A stretch of DNA of 64,000 nt from Tachypleus tridentatus (taxonomy: Eukaryota; Arthropoda; Merostomata; Xiphosura; Limulidae). The stretch is from NCBI RefSeq assembly GCF_004210375.1, contig NC_134825.1:42278348-42342347 (forward strand), written 5' to 3'. A program made the translations under genes and the position numbers. Positions within the stretch are counted from its first letter, which is position 1; every line of letters begins with the position of its first letter. Below, in pieces: positions 37,901 through 52,900 of the stretch. The notes beneath the pieces were generated by a model. The model saw nothing but the letters and a program-made list of their open reading frames with translations, had not been told where the DNA came from and did not search any database.

Positions 37901-40900
37901 GCAACAGTACACTGCTTGAATGCTTGATAATCTGATCCACCAAACATTGAGATCCTTAATTTTCAAAACACCGTCAAAGTTATTCTTATAAAAATTATAT
38001 TTATGATTCAAATTATGATAACCCATAAGCATGACCTTGCATTTATTATAACAAACTTCATCTCCTATTTATTCATTCAAGTTACTAAATGACATAAATC
38101 TTTCTGTAATGCAAAAGCATCCTCCTTACAGCTAGCAACACCCAAGAACTTAATATCATCAGCAAGTTTAAGTAACTTATTGACCATTCCTTCATCTATG
38201 TCTTTGATGTAAATCAAAATGAGTAAAAGTCCTAACAATGTGTGCTAAGATACCCCACTTATGACACTAGTCTTCCTGATCCACACCCTTATCATCATCT
38301 ACGTAAACAGTAACCTCTTCAAAGAATCTCAAAAGATTAGTAAGGCAAGTTCTCCTCCTAATGAAGCCACATTGACTATCCAATAAACGTTTAAATGACT
38401 CTGCAAAGAAATTTTTTTATCAGACTTATAAAACAGTTACCTCCACTGAAATGATACTAAAAGACTTGTAGTTACATGGAAACTTTTTATCACACTGAGT
38501 AAACAATTAAAAGACTAAAATGTTTTAAGAGAATATATTTTGCAAGAAACTACTTAGTATTGCCAATGCACATTACATCAACAGTTTCAAGTAAAAAACA
38601 ACAGTACTTCACTAGTTTCATTAAATCAAGGAGTTAAGAGGACCAAGTAGTAACTTTTGTGTACAATAAATCAACAGTTTCATACAAATGTTGAAGTAAC
38701 TGTCTGCCAATATACTGCTACAAAAAACTAGAAGAATCAGATTGTAGTATTATAAATATGAATAAAAAACAAACTGTTGTATGTTAAAATATTGAAGAGA
38801 TTCCAAAAGTAAGTGTAACAGCATACCTGCAACAAAACAGATTGTAGTAGTGTAAAAAACGAGGAATTAAAAAATTGACTTTTGTACCTAAATTTCAAAC
38901 AAGTCTTGAGGAAAACAACTGATGCTATAAAATAAAAGTTTTCAAAGAATTAACCACACAATGATACATTAACAATAAACAAGTTAATGTTTTATAACAC
39001 AATAAAATATACTCTTTTCTATTACTCACTTTGGATCAAGAGTTTCAAGAAACAGATTATGGAGTAATTCTCGCTCTTGTTCGTTGGGTGCAGAACGTAA
39101 CAGACTCTGGTGTGACCATTTTTGTCTGTGGATCTTATTAGCTGGACATTTGTAAACTTATGTTACTATGTAGATCAGATATAAGAAGTAAAACTACAAT
39201 AAAGTTGTTAAAAATAAATATATAAAAATACTCAACAAGATAAAATAATTAACATTGTCATATACATTAAATCTGTGTTACAGGTGTTATTTTGCTGTTA
39301 TTGCTACTAAAAATATTTAATTTGATTATTCTAGAAAAACAAAGTAGCCAAACAATACTACTGAATGTTTCTCAAGCATCTTAGATGTATATATATATAT
39401 ATATAATTTCAAATTATGTTGTGATTGAGAATGTTAATATGGCTAAACAATTATATATTTTGAATGGAAAAATGAAATCTGTGAATGAAACACTTTAAAA
39501 ATAAATACAACAGTATAATCAGAGTGGATTGAAGAAATTTGTCTCAATTTGAGAACAACAACAACGTCACAAAAAATTAAAAATTTTATGTTAGGGTTAG
39601 GAAAAAGATTAAAAAGATAAAAACTTAAGTACACTTACATCACATATTTCTATTGGTAATAGTAATAAAAATTCTGCAATACGTTTAGAGTAGAACCTAA
39701 TTTCATTTTAATGATCTATGTTAATCTTTTAATATATGGGTCCTGCTTCTTCTTAATACCTCCAACAACTTTAAAGTAAGTTATTGTTACAGACTTGCTA
39801 CATTGTTTAAACACTTAAAGATCATTTTGTAGTCATTAATTACCTTTGATGACAATATTATTAAGAAATTATTACTGAGCCATGTACTACAAACATTTTG
39901 TATGTATCTGTAAGTAAAATGTCCTTAATCTGTATATAGGTTTAAGTGCATTTGAAATAATCTCTAGTTAAAACAATTCTCTAGTTTAGTGAATCACAGA
40001 ACACAAATACCTATAAAACACTTATGTACAACAAAGATATCTATTTCTGTTGGGTTGAACTGATCACAATTTCCAACAAAATAAGAAAACTATTTTTTGG
40101 TGGTGATGTATCATTTTATGCTATTGTGCAAATAAAAAGCATAACTGCATATGATATTACTCATATAATATCTATAATAAATTAAATTGTTAAAATTGAA
40201 CTTAGAAGTGAAAATATTGAGTATATAAACATTTTCTTGTATAATCTATTTAAAACATTTTATGATAAAAATTAATAATAAAAAAATGCACTCATACATT
40301 ATACTATTCCAATGTCTAAAAAAAGTAAAAACAAAACTGTGATCCATTTTTTTCTCTGGAAAAAAATGACAAGTTTCACATATAAAGTATGAAGACAATA
40401 TGAAGAACATGATGATCAAATTAACTCCTAAGCTTTGAATGTGAATATTGTTTCATCAATCTTTGCTTGAAGTGTAAAAGTATGCATGTTTCGTGACCAC
40501 TATTTATAGATGAATAGTAGAGTATTTTCAATGAATATAAACAGTAAAATAATAAAACAAAGATTCTTATCATGTGCATTTGAAAACATCTTTACCTTTT
40601 AGTCACATGCTAATATCATGTTTGTTATGATCTGTAATACACAATACTATTTAACAATCTATTTACCTTACAAATGTACATTTTTATGATTTATACATTC
40701 ATGTTTCATGTCTTCGTCATGATCTCATTAACTGACAATATATTTGTTAAAAGTTACAGGCATGTGATCTGTAATGAAGGAAAATACTCAATAAAAACAT
40801 TTCACCTTCTCCTTGTCTAAATATTGCTTCTTCTTGTGGTGAATCTGGTATCAAAGGATTTACAAAGGCTGACCTATAAAATAAATATTTAGTAGTAAAC

Positions 40901-43900
40901 TTTTAATAAATAAAGGAATATAATGTGAAAACAAACACTACAATGTTTCTTTTCTATTAAAATGATTGTTAATTACTTATAGCCATTTATTGTAAAACTA
41001 TTGAAAGACCAGAAATCCCATTAATCAAATCTTATCATAGTTCATGACATTTTTTTTGTTTCAGCACAAATCATTTCACATAAGCCGTCACACAATGATA
41101 ATCTTTGTTTAAAAATATATTGATGCAATACAGTGAGATAACAAACAGTAATTAATACAATAACAAAATAATTAGTTCCTTTAATGTTCAATGATATAAA
41201 AAGGAGTACTCCAACAATGATACACTAGCTGAACAGACACTTCAAAAGGACTTGAATAAAAGCTATTAGCTAAAACAATAACAATTACAGGTCCTTCTAA
41301 GCCCATTTAAATAATGCTTCATGTCATGTACCAAAACACCTATGACAACATACACTAACAAAAACGAAGATAGCAGGTGGATAACAACACTTAATTGTGT
41401 GCTATTTCAATAGGAATTAGTCATCAAGTATCAATACCAGCAGAAATATGTAAAATATACAAATCTACTGAAACTAAGTAAACCATAAAAGTATGCAGTC
41501 ACAGGACAGGTACTTCAACCAGGCTAATCCTGCTGGATCAAGGATGCCACATGAAATAACCTTTACATATCTTTAAAAAGTTTTTAACTTTAATACTAGA
41601 AGCCAGATAACAGAATCATGGAGTCAAGGAATAAACATTTTCACAACATAGTGAAGTATAAACTGTAACAGTACTGGGAGAAACAGGAAACAAAACAGGA
41701 CTGGCACGTCCACTCAAAAGAAATGTGAAAATATACCATCACAACTATCATTACCACAGAACTGTAAAATCTAAGATAGTTATATTTTTGGTAGAGTATG
41801 TATTAAGCTTAATTACATTTAAATGGATTTGTTGAATATTTTAAGGATTCAGTACACTAAGCTTTGTACTTTAAGTCAAAACATTACATCAATCTTGCAT
41901 TTTGTACTCATCACTGGATAGTTAACACAGATTGAAATTGCATTTTTCCATTAATGTGAATTAAACATTATAAAACTAAGATACAGTAAGTCAACAGAAA
42001 CATCAATAAGCAGTAGAACAAAAGTTTAATTTTTAAGATGTGTACTCAGATACTTCAATTTCTTAGAAGTCAGATCTTTAGCCTCTAATAGGTTTTACAG
42101 TTTCAAGGCTTTTCAATATTTAAGAACAGATTTAACCATTAACCCTTTTGCAACAGGTCATGATATCATATTTGTTGACTTTCATTGAACTACTATTTTA
42201 TGAATGTAAGTTAACAAGTTTGGAATCTAACTGTTGATTGTAACTCAAACTTTAATATTATATATCAGTTACCTTATTACTTGAAAAGTAAATATTAAAA
42301 GAACACATCTAAACATAGTTTTAGTGAACCACATAGTATGTTGAATGCAGCACTGGTTAAAATTAGATGTTTATGATGTCAAAATACTAAGTATAGATTT
42401 ATACAAATTAAGATCTCAAATTTCTGAAGTATGTTTCATCATTTCAAATGCTTCAAGGATCAAGCAAGTACATACAGTAAGAAGTGTGATGTGTATTCAC
42501 AGAAGTATAAAAACTGATTATATAACAGTGGTTGCCTAAAAAGAGAAACATATTGAGAAAAGTTCCTGTTTATGCTAACTACAAAAAAATGCTATCAAGG
42601 TCATGAGAAGGGTTATCAAAGCCTCATTAGAGAAATGGAACTTAGATCATTATTTATAGACTGGCACCCTCACAGCATTGGAGAAGTTACAGCGAATGTT
42701 TACATTATCATGCACAAAACTTCCAAGAAAGGAAGTAAGTCAGAACTTTTATGTAGTATCCATTTCGAAAGTGTGTATATGAACAGAAATAACAAAGCTA
42801 CTAATTTACTAACTATTTGGTTTTGGTTCTGGTTTTGATAATTGCAAAATGATCAAGGTAAAATAACCAATTAAGTATCAAATCTACTTGAGGTACATTG
42901 TGTATACTATTCAGAAAATCATAATACCAGAAAATGTTTGTATAAAAACTTGTGTTTGAGACCCAAAAGTCAGTTCTCCCCAAACTGAAGTTAATTCTTA
43001 GAAACTCTCAATTAATTCTCATAAAGTCGCAGCTATGCCAGCTGAATCTTTGAAGTTGAAAGAAGACTCATGACCATTTTAATGATAAGCATACAAAATG
43101 TTTCTCACTTAAGCTCTCGTAAGGAACACATTGCTATTATTCCTAGCATTTGATAACACAGTTAAATTACAGTTCAGTTGATAGAGTAATGATTTAATAA
43201 TGTTATGGGGAGTATATTTAAAGAAAGTTTTTCTCACTATGCTGTAAGCTTTGTTAGTTTAACCAAAATATTCAAAGTTGTTCTACCAAATTGTGTGTAA
43301 CAAAATATTCTGGAACACATATTAGAAGTGTTTTATTGTGCAAAACTTAGTCTCAGAGTAATTATTCTTTACTTTAACTGTAAATTCCTTGAATTGGTGT
43401 TTGTGTGCTCTATTCCTCAAATAATACAAATAAAAGCGTGACTGGTAGAATTAGTTGAAACTAACAACTAGATCACCTGGCCTGCCTGCTACATTATCAG
43501 TATTAACAAGCTAGAATATAAAATGAGAACCTAATATCTTTTATTTTGCTGAGATATGGCTTATGCACAGAATCAAACACAGTGGCTCTGTTCACCTCTT
43601 TCCATTTTTTGAAAAGAACCCTTATATACACTTTCTTCAACATATGACATGTGAATAACAAATATACAGCTTAGAATGTCCCTCTAGTGATTTTTCAGCC
43701 ATTTTAATCTGTGAAAAAGCTATCAAATTTTTTGGTGTCAAGATTTCATGGAGGTAGGTTGTATCTTTTGTCTGCTATAAATTTCATATTTTTTAGACAT
43801 ACTTGTGTAAAAATATTTTACATATTTTTATTTCTGATTTCTCCAAGCCCATTCCCTTGGCTGTGGTTTCACTAGATAGTAGATAGGGACAGTGGGAATC

Positions 43901-46900
43901 ACGTTAATCCATTCATGCGCGTCACTAATTATAATACATCAAATTAAATAATACAGATTAGTTACCAAGCTTAATAAGTTTTTGTGGAATTCTTTGGTTC
44001 AAGCATAGTTATTTATGATTTTTAGGTTATTCAACTGTATACATAAAACTAAAAAAATTTTGTTTGATATCCTCTATGTGCAAAATTTTAAAAGGCTTAG
44101 CAATGTATGTCCATCAGCAACTGAGCTCAAAGGTCATACCTAGAAGAGATAATTGTTTGCTTTACTTCTTTATTTATTGTTCTATATTTTGAGAAAAATA
44201 AATTTCATAATTTATTTCTAAATAGTAATAATACATAATGTTTAATAATTGAAATGTGACTGTATATTACAAAATTATAGTGCACTAAAACACAGCCAAA
44301 ACAGGGTCAGAGGCATTTTGTAAAGACTACAGATCAGTTTTATATTACTGGATACAGTAATATGATGAGTGTAAGTGCAACATGTTAATGCAAGTTATGT
44401 AATGTTAGCTAGGCACAACTGGAAGGTCAATATAATAAAAGATAATAAATATATAGCGTTATAAGACTTACGCTACTTAGACTAAACATGGTAATATAAT
44501 ATATAATAACATAGAGTCATTCTAAAACAGAAAAACAAAATAAAACAATTTGTATTTATTTCTGAAGTTTTTATGATGTTTACAAGATCAGTCAATTGAT
44601 AGATCTCACATATTTAAAGCACAGAAAATAACAAACTATAAAGTCTTACTGGAAACAAACATTTGAAATGTATTTAGGAGGTTGTAGAGATTATACATAT
44701 ATTATTTGAGATTTTTGAGACAAAAAATAGTTTTTTTTAATCATAACATGAAATCATTTTGTGCTCAGACTAGTGACAAAACATAATCGATATTTTCACA
44801 AAAAAATCTTTTGTGTAACAGTTCATCAAAAAATAATATTTTTTTGTCTACATAAAAACTTGTAATCTTTACTAAAAGCCTACTGTATCACAATTTATAG
44901 TGTAAATATTTACTCAGTTATACTGAGCCCATTGCAAAAATGTTAAAATGAGCAAATCATTAATTTAAAAAAGATTAAAGTTCATTAGTTTTAGTTATGT
45001 ATGCACATTTCACATTTTTCCTTGTAATTGGGTTTACATGTTCCTCATAAAAGAAATTTCTCTATGTCAACTGAAAAAGATCTCTCTTAAACACTACCCT
45101 ATTAAATTAAGAAAATGTTAACATGAAATGTGTATAACACACAAGTATTTGAGAAAAATTTTAAAATGAATATTTGTGTAGAACCTACAAATGGAAATTT
45201 TGACACTGACATAATTATAACACTGACATAATTATAACAAGTAAAATATGTTTTTACCAAGATAAGTAGGGATTAATATATACTTAATCTAACTAGTTAT
45301 AGTAATATAAAAAGTTTTAATGCCACAAAAAGCATTGCAAAAAAGGAAGTTGAAAATACAAAAACTGAGTTACTTAAAAATAAAAAAATCATCTTTACTT
45401 TGGCTCATACTAACATAATTAGTGATTTTTTTTTATTACAGTGGTCTATTTCCTTGTATTAGCTATATTTTTGTGCACTAGCAATACCATGCATGTACCC
45501 AAATAAGTTTTATATCTTATCAGGTTCTCTAACAACCTACCCTCAAATCTAATTAGATGCCCATCTAATTTGGATGGAAATAACTTTAACAATGTTATGA
45601 AAAAAAAAAGGAATCTTGGTGCAATAGTCGATTAGTCTCTAAAGACATTTGAGCAATGTGCTTTTGTTAGTGGTAGGGCCAATATTATTTTAGGTTGTAT
45701 CTACAAAAATATTCAGCACAAATTTAAAAAGGTTATAATTTCATTGTACACATCACTTTTTAGGCCATATTTAAAGTATTCTGTTCAGTTATTAGCTTCT
45801 TTCCTTAGAAAGTACATTGAATTGTTGGAAAGGATTCAGAGAAGGGTAACTAGAGTGGTGTCTGGGATGGAGAGGTTATCATACGAGGAGAGGCTGAAAT
45901 ATCTCAAACCATTTTCTCTTAAAAAAAGAAGAATTGGTGATGACCAGATTGAGATTTTTAAGATTATAGAGGAAATTGATAGCACTGATGCATCAATTTT
46001 TCTGGCAGGGTAGAAGTCATTTTCAGCTGAGACAGTTTTATTTTTCTAACACAGTTGTTGGCTTTTGGAATGGATTGCCTTCAGATGTTGTAGAGACAGT
46101 GAATTTAAATGAGTTTAAGAAATAGCTTGATAAGTATATGAATTGTAAGGGATGGTTTAAAAGTTCAGTTTTGAATGTGGAACAGCCGAGATTGACCAAT
46201 AGGTCCCAAGTTTTCTAAAAATGTTATGTTAGAACTGTCAACTTCTAAAAGGTCTAAAAAATTAATTTAAGCAAATTTTATTAGCCTTAAAGTTCATGCA
46301 CATGACTACACTTTATCACCTTTACAATATTTATATTATCTTTAAGTAACAGTTAACTTTTGACAGATGCAAGGACAACCTTGAAACAACAAATAACTCT
46401 TTTCATACATAACACTAACCAACTAAATATTTACTGAATGTAATTTAAAAACTGTTAGCTTTAAGATGTTGCAAAAGATAAGTGCTCTATGTTAAGCTTT
46501 AAAAATTATTTTTTTATGTATTAATTTTCAACTACTTCATGTCAGCACAGAATATATTGTGCAAAATAATATGACTTTAATTATGATACACACTCAAGCA
46601 AATGTACTTACCCTTGGTTATCTGGATACCTGGCAACCATCACAAAGTAAGCATGTAAGAACTTTCTCCACTCTTCAGATTCCTTCTGCAACCAACAAGT
46701 ATTTACAATATAAATTTCTACACTGAATATTTCAAGTAGACATATAACATTTTTATGCTCAAACCATTACTGGTACCTAAAAGAAGGTCAAATTCTTATT
46801 ATTATTTGAATTTTACTGTGGAACCAAATGAAATGTCATGCAACAACTTGTACACCATTCACTTTACATACATAATTGATAAAAGTTCATGTTACAACTT

Positions 46901-49900
46901 TTTTTCAATGTTCAAAAAACAACAACAGAAAAAGAAAATATTTATATGTTGTCCACAGGTCATCTTCAATCAAAGAAAAAATATGTATAAAAAATTTTTC
47001 ACACCACATGTATTCACTGGTACCACAATAAAAAAATTAAAACAGCAAGATATAACCTGTATATTAAATCACTTATAGTTAACTTAGGTAATTAGAAAAT
47101 CTATGAATCTGTGTTTAGTAAACTCATTGAATAAAAATGTTGTTTCTTAAGACCATATAAAAGCTGCTTAATAACAAAAAATATGATTTTATGTCAATAA
47201 AATCTGAAAACATATGCTGCCAAATTAGGTTTATAATCTAAAATAGCAGAAAATTTATAATTATATAAACAAATACAAATACATATCATTCAGCTCATAA
47301 ATAATTTAGACAGTAACATTTATGAAATCAAAATATTGTAGTGATTAGTCAGATCATACGTTGAAGGCTAAAAGTAACAGACTAAGCTTTCAAGGTAGAG
47401 TCTGCACATTCTTGTTGAGTTCTGGTTTTTACGTTAGATTGCAATGGTTTACAATTTGAATTGAATAGAATTGAGTATTGCCTTTCTTATAACTCTGCAC
47501 GATAAGGCTGTCAAACATGTCGGAAATGATGAATGCTTTCTTTACAATGACATTTGATATGACAAAGAAAAAAATTATACCATTCTTATAGTTAATGGTA
47601 AACAGTTCTATAACAAAAATGAAAAAAGAAAATTAAGAAAATACCTAATAGAAATTATCCAAAGTTACAACTTAAGTATATCTTTAAAATATAAAATATG
47701 TGAATGGCCATATTTTCCTTTAACCCTTAAACAGCAGGAACATTGTAGGTAGCAGCATCAATTGATGATGGCTGCCATTTAAGGGTTAACAATAAAAGTG
47801 ACTTATGCACAAATATGCCACTGTATATATCTACACAGGAAAACTTAAGTATACTGGTTCCACTGTCAGGATGCTTTAACAGAAAAACAAATAATAATGA
47901 AGATTAAAAACTACTGTTTTTAAATTGTTTTTGGCAGGATGGAAGTCTTCTTCAGCTAAGACAGTTTTATTTTTTTAACAGGATGGTTGTGGTAGGCCTT
48001 TGGAAGGGGTTGCCTTCAAATGCTATTGAGACAGTAAAGTTAAACAAGTTTAGGAAGAAGCCCGATAAATATATATCAAGTACACGGATTTTCAGAAAGC
48101 ATTTAACAAGGTGCCACATAAAATGCTTGTAAAAAAATGTCTCTATAGGTGTGAAGGATGAGTTAGCAAATTGGATAGGAGTGGGTAGAAAAACGTTTTA
48201 TAATTAGAAAGCATTGATTGATTGATTTAGTGTTTTATGGCACAAAGCAGCGAGACTATCTGCGCCAGACATTCGGTAAAAATGTAAAAAAAAATAAATA
48301 AATAAATAAATGTAGTAATAGACATAAATGGAAATGAAGGTAAAACAAAAAAGTATAAAACCAATGTTGACACCTAGTCTACAATGTTAAGATAGAAGGC
48401 AGAGTATAAGAAGTTGTAAGGTATTTACTCTAGCAAAAAGGTAATGATCATAACCCGCCAGGAAGACTAACAGGTAAGTTCAAGAACCACCGTCAGTTAC
48501 CTGAAGTTGGTCTTTCCAGTCCTGGTTCCGGGTTATGAGTCATAGCAACCAGTATCAAAATGTAAAAGAATAGAAGTTTTAAAAGATACATAGCAAAATT
48601 GTAACAATGAGTAGCCAAATGTCCAGTAAAAAGATAAAGTCAAGTAAATGGAGTAAAATTTGTAAAAGTAAATGAAGGTAAAAACAAAACAGCAATTAAA
48701 ACAGAAAATGGTGTAAAAACCAATGGTGACATCCAGTCTTCAAAGTTGTAAAATATTTACTCTAGCAAAAGGGTAATGATCATAACCCGCCAGGAAGACT
48801 AACAGGTAAGTTCAAGAACCACCGTCAATCACCTGAAGTTGGCCTTTCCAGTCCTGGTTCCGGGTTATGTGTCATAGCAGCTATTATCAAAATGTAAAAG
48901 AATAAAAGTTTTAAAAGACACTCCGCAAAATCGTAATAATGAGTAGCCAAATGTCCAGTAAAAAGATAAAAGTCAAGTAAATGGAGTAAAATTTGTAAAA
49001 GTAATTGAAGATAAAAGCAAAACAGCAATTAAAACAGAAAATGGCGTAAAAAACAATGTTGACATCCAGTCAACAAAGTTGTAAAGAACTACCTGTAGCA
49101 GAATGGTAATGATCATAACCCGCCAGGAAGACTAACAGGTAAGTATAAAAACCACCGTCAGTCACCTGAAGTTGGTCTTTCCAGTCCTGGTTTCGGGTTA
49201 TGAGTCAATATGGCCAGTACTAAAAAGTTAAGTAATAAAAGTGTGAAATGATATGCAGCAAAAGTATAATAACAACTTGCCAGAACAACTAACGAGTAGT
49301 TCAAACAGTAGCGTTAGTCACCTGAAGTTGGCCTTTCCAGTCCTGGTGTCAAGTTATTTAATGTTCTGGCCATTGTCCAATGTCAAATTGAAGGAGAGAG
49401 ATTAAAACTGTAAAAAAGGAACCACAATTAAAAAGGTGTAATGAATAAATATGCAACACTTAAATGAGATTAAAAAGATTAATGGCCATTAAAAACATTA
49501 TCAAGGTGGACAGAGTCACCATCACCAATAACTCTGTCCAATGTTACAGACTGACCCTGGGAAAAAATATGTTTAAAGTATTGCCGTCGTTGAGAATTGT
49601 AACGATGGCAAGAAAGTAAAACATGGCTGATAGTGATTTGAGTGTTACACAAACTACACATTGGTGCATCAGTTCCAGATAAAAGAAAATGATGAGTTAA
49701 AAAACTGTGACCAATGCGTAGCCTAATGAGAACAACTTCCTCCTTCTGAACTTTACGGAAGCTAGATGGCCAAAGTCCAATTTTGGGTTTGATTTGAAAA
49801 AGTTTGTTGTCACATTGCTCACTCCAAATGGACTGCCGGCTGGTACGGAGCCGAGCCTTGAAGACAACACCATAGTCCGTGTACGGAATAGGCATAGGAG

Positions 49901-52900
49901 TGATGGTGCTGAAGCAGACATATTTAGCTGCCATGTCTGCAAGCTCGTTCCCGCGAATACCAACATGGCCTGGTATCCAGAAAACTGGATTGAAGTAACT
50001 GCTAATGAGAAATGGGCCAGTCGGTTTCGAATATCAGCGAGAATAGGATGTGAGCTAACGTGTAGCGATTCCAAGGCAAGTATAGAACTAAGCGAATCAG
50101 TATAAATAGTGCAGTTGGAGTACTGCTAAGCTGCAATATGATCCAGGGCAAGAGATATGGCATACAGTTCAGCAGTGAACACAAAAGCTGTAGAAGGGAT
50201 TCTGCACGCAACTACTGACCCATAGCAAACCATAGCAGAGCCCACTGGATTACCTGATTTGGAACCATCTGTATAAATGGGACCTGAATTATTGTTTGAA
50301 AGATATTCATTGAATAAAAGACGGTACTTCCAATCTGGAGTATCTGTCTTTTTAGGTGACTGAATGAAAGGTCACATTTGGGGGCTGTAATAAGCCATGG
50401 TGGGATGGGCCAACCTGTGGAATCTGCAATGTTATCCAAGGACAGACCCAATTCATCCAATTGCCGGATGCGAAGGCCAAACGGAGCAATGACAGATCGT
50501 CTGTTCTGAAAAAGTACTGTCCACCGAGGAAGGAAAACACATTTCCAGGTGGGATGCTTTGGTAAGGAATGAAGTTTCGAAGTATATTGTAAAGATAGTT
50601 GCAAACGGCGAAGGTGTAGAGAAGGTTCATGAGATTCAATGTATGTACTTTAAACTGGAGAGGTACAGAAAGCCCCAGTGCAGAGTTGAAGTCCTTGGTG
50701 ATGAATGGGGTCCAGCATCTTTAAGGCCGAGGGTCTGGCAGAGCCATAGACCATTGATCCATAATCGAGTTTCGATCTAATAAGAGCACGATATACCTTT
50801 AACATTGAACAGCGATCTGCCCCCCAACTGAAAGAAGAGAGAACACGGAGGATGTTCAGTGCTCTTGTGCATTTGACCCAAAGCTGCTTTAAGTGTGTTA
50901 TAAAGGTCAGTTTACGATCAAAGATAAGCCCCAAGAACTTGGTCTCCGGGACCACTGGCAGCAAAACTTCACCGAAATGAAGTTCAGGATCAGGGTGAAT
51001 ACCCCGTCGATGGCAAAAGTGCATGCATACAGTTTTGGAGAGAGAGAAACTAAAGCCGTTCGCCAGAGTCCACTTCCGTACACAATTGAGGGCAGTTTGT
51101 AGTTGCCGCTCAATATATCTCATGTTTGACGACTGACATGAGATGTGAAAGTCATCGACATACAGCCCATTCGTAACAGTGAGAGGGAGTTGTTCAGTGA
51201 TGGCATTTATCTTTATACTGAAGAGTGTAACACTCAATACACAGCCTTGAGGGACTCCAAGTTCCTGTACAAAAGAACGGTAAAGTGTCGAACCCACACG
51301 AACTTGGAATCTCCTGTCCATTAAAAATTTTTTAATAAACATGGGTAGATAGCCACGTAACCCATATGTATGGAGGTCTTGCAAAACGCCATACCTCCAT
51401 GTTGTGTCGTATGCCTTCTCTATGTCAAAGAATATTGATACAAGATGTTGGCGGTTGAGAAAGGCTTCTCTGATAGATGTTTCAAGACAAATTAGGTGGT
51501 CTGTGGTGGAGTGCTGTCGATGGAACCCACACTGGGTGGGCAAGAGGAGGTTGTTTGATTCAAGGAACCAAACAAGACGAGCATTAACCATCTTTTCTAA
51601 TGTCTTACAGAGACAGCTCGTCAAAGCAATTGGACAGTAGTTTGAAGGAATCTTGGGATCTTTCCCTGGCTTAGAGAAAGGTAAAATAATAGCCTGGCGT
51701 CAGGAAAAACATTCTCCTGCCAGATCCGGTTGAAAACAATCAGAAGGACATCAAGAGAAGCAGGAGATAGATGGTGCAGCATGTCATAATGAATATCATC
51801 AGGTCCAACAGACTTACTGGCAGACCGATGAAGGGCCATTGTTAGTTAGACCAGGGTAAAGGGACAATTATAGTCAAAGAAACAGTCAGTTCGAAAGGAA
51901 AGAGGTGATTGCTCTGCCCAAGTCTTGATGGCCAGGAAGGTGGAGGAACAAGCAGAAGTGCTAGATACCCGCAAAAGCTTTCACCTAGAGTGTTAGCGAT
52001 GTTCAACATCAGTCACCTCCTGACCATCAGAGAGTAAGATCGAGAGGGGACAGAATTGTAGTGCCCATTAACCTTTCGAATCCTGTCCCATATGATCTTG
52101 GAACTGGTGGTAGAAGATATGCTGGTTGTGAACTTAATCCAAGATTCCTTCTGGTTTTGACGTCTTACCCACCTAGCATGTGCACGGGCCCGTTGGAAAG
52201 CAACCTGGTTTGAAAGTGTGGGATATCTACGAAAAGTATCCCAGGCCCGCTTTTGAGCCTTCCGTGCTAAGTGGCAAGCAGGATTCCACCACGGACGAGG
52301 ATATTGTGGAAAACGTGTCGAGGTTTTAGGAATGCACTGAGCAGCTGCATGTGTAATACAGTCAGTTACCGCTGCTACACAGTCGTCTATTGATGGCTGA
52401 TTTACGATGGCAGGATCAAGTTCTGCGAGAGCAGTGAAAGTGGACCAGTCTGCCTGATCCAGCTTCCACCGGGGCATGCGGGTAGGGTGGCATCGACCAC
52501 GGCCAGTCTCTCTCAAAAGGATCGGAAAATGATCACTGCCTAGTGGATTACTGTCAATCCTCCATGAAAAATGGGAGAATAATGAAGGGGAGCAAACTGA
52601 GAGATCAATAGCGGTAAAGGACTGACTAGGTGCATGAAAGTAAGTGGAAGAACCAGTATTGAAAAGAGAAAGATTGTGATCAGAGAGCATCCGCTCTACA
52701 GATCGGCCCCTCCCACCCATCAATAATAGCACTTCCCCAGAGGGGATGATGTCCATTAAAATCCCCTAGGATTAGAAATGAAGATGGCAATTGTTCAACG
52801 AGAGCATCAAGATCTGATTGATCATATGTCTCTCCAATGGACAGGTACAGAGAACAAACAGTGATGATATGACCCAAGGAAACACGGATGGCTACAGCCT

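Noticed and set aside
49697..50604. Several plus- and minus-strand frames over the RNase H region
   Set aside because: They are out-of-frame shadows or short pieces of the broken LINE ORF2. Only the pieces that carry RNase H motifs were used.
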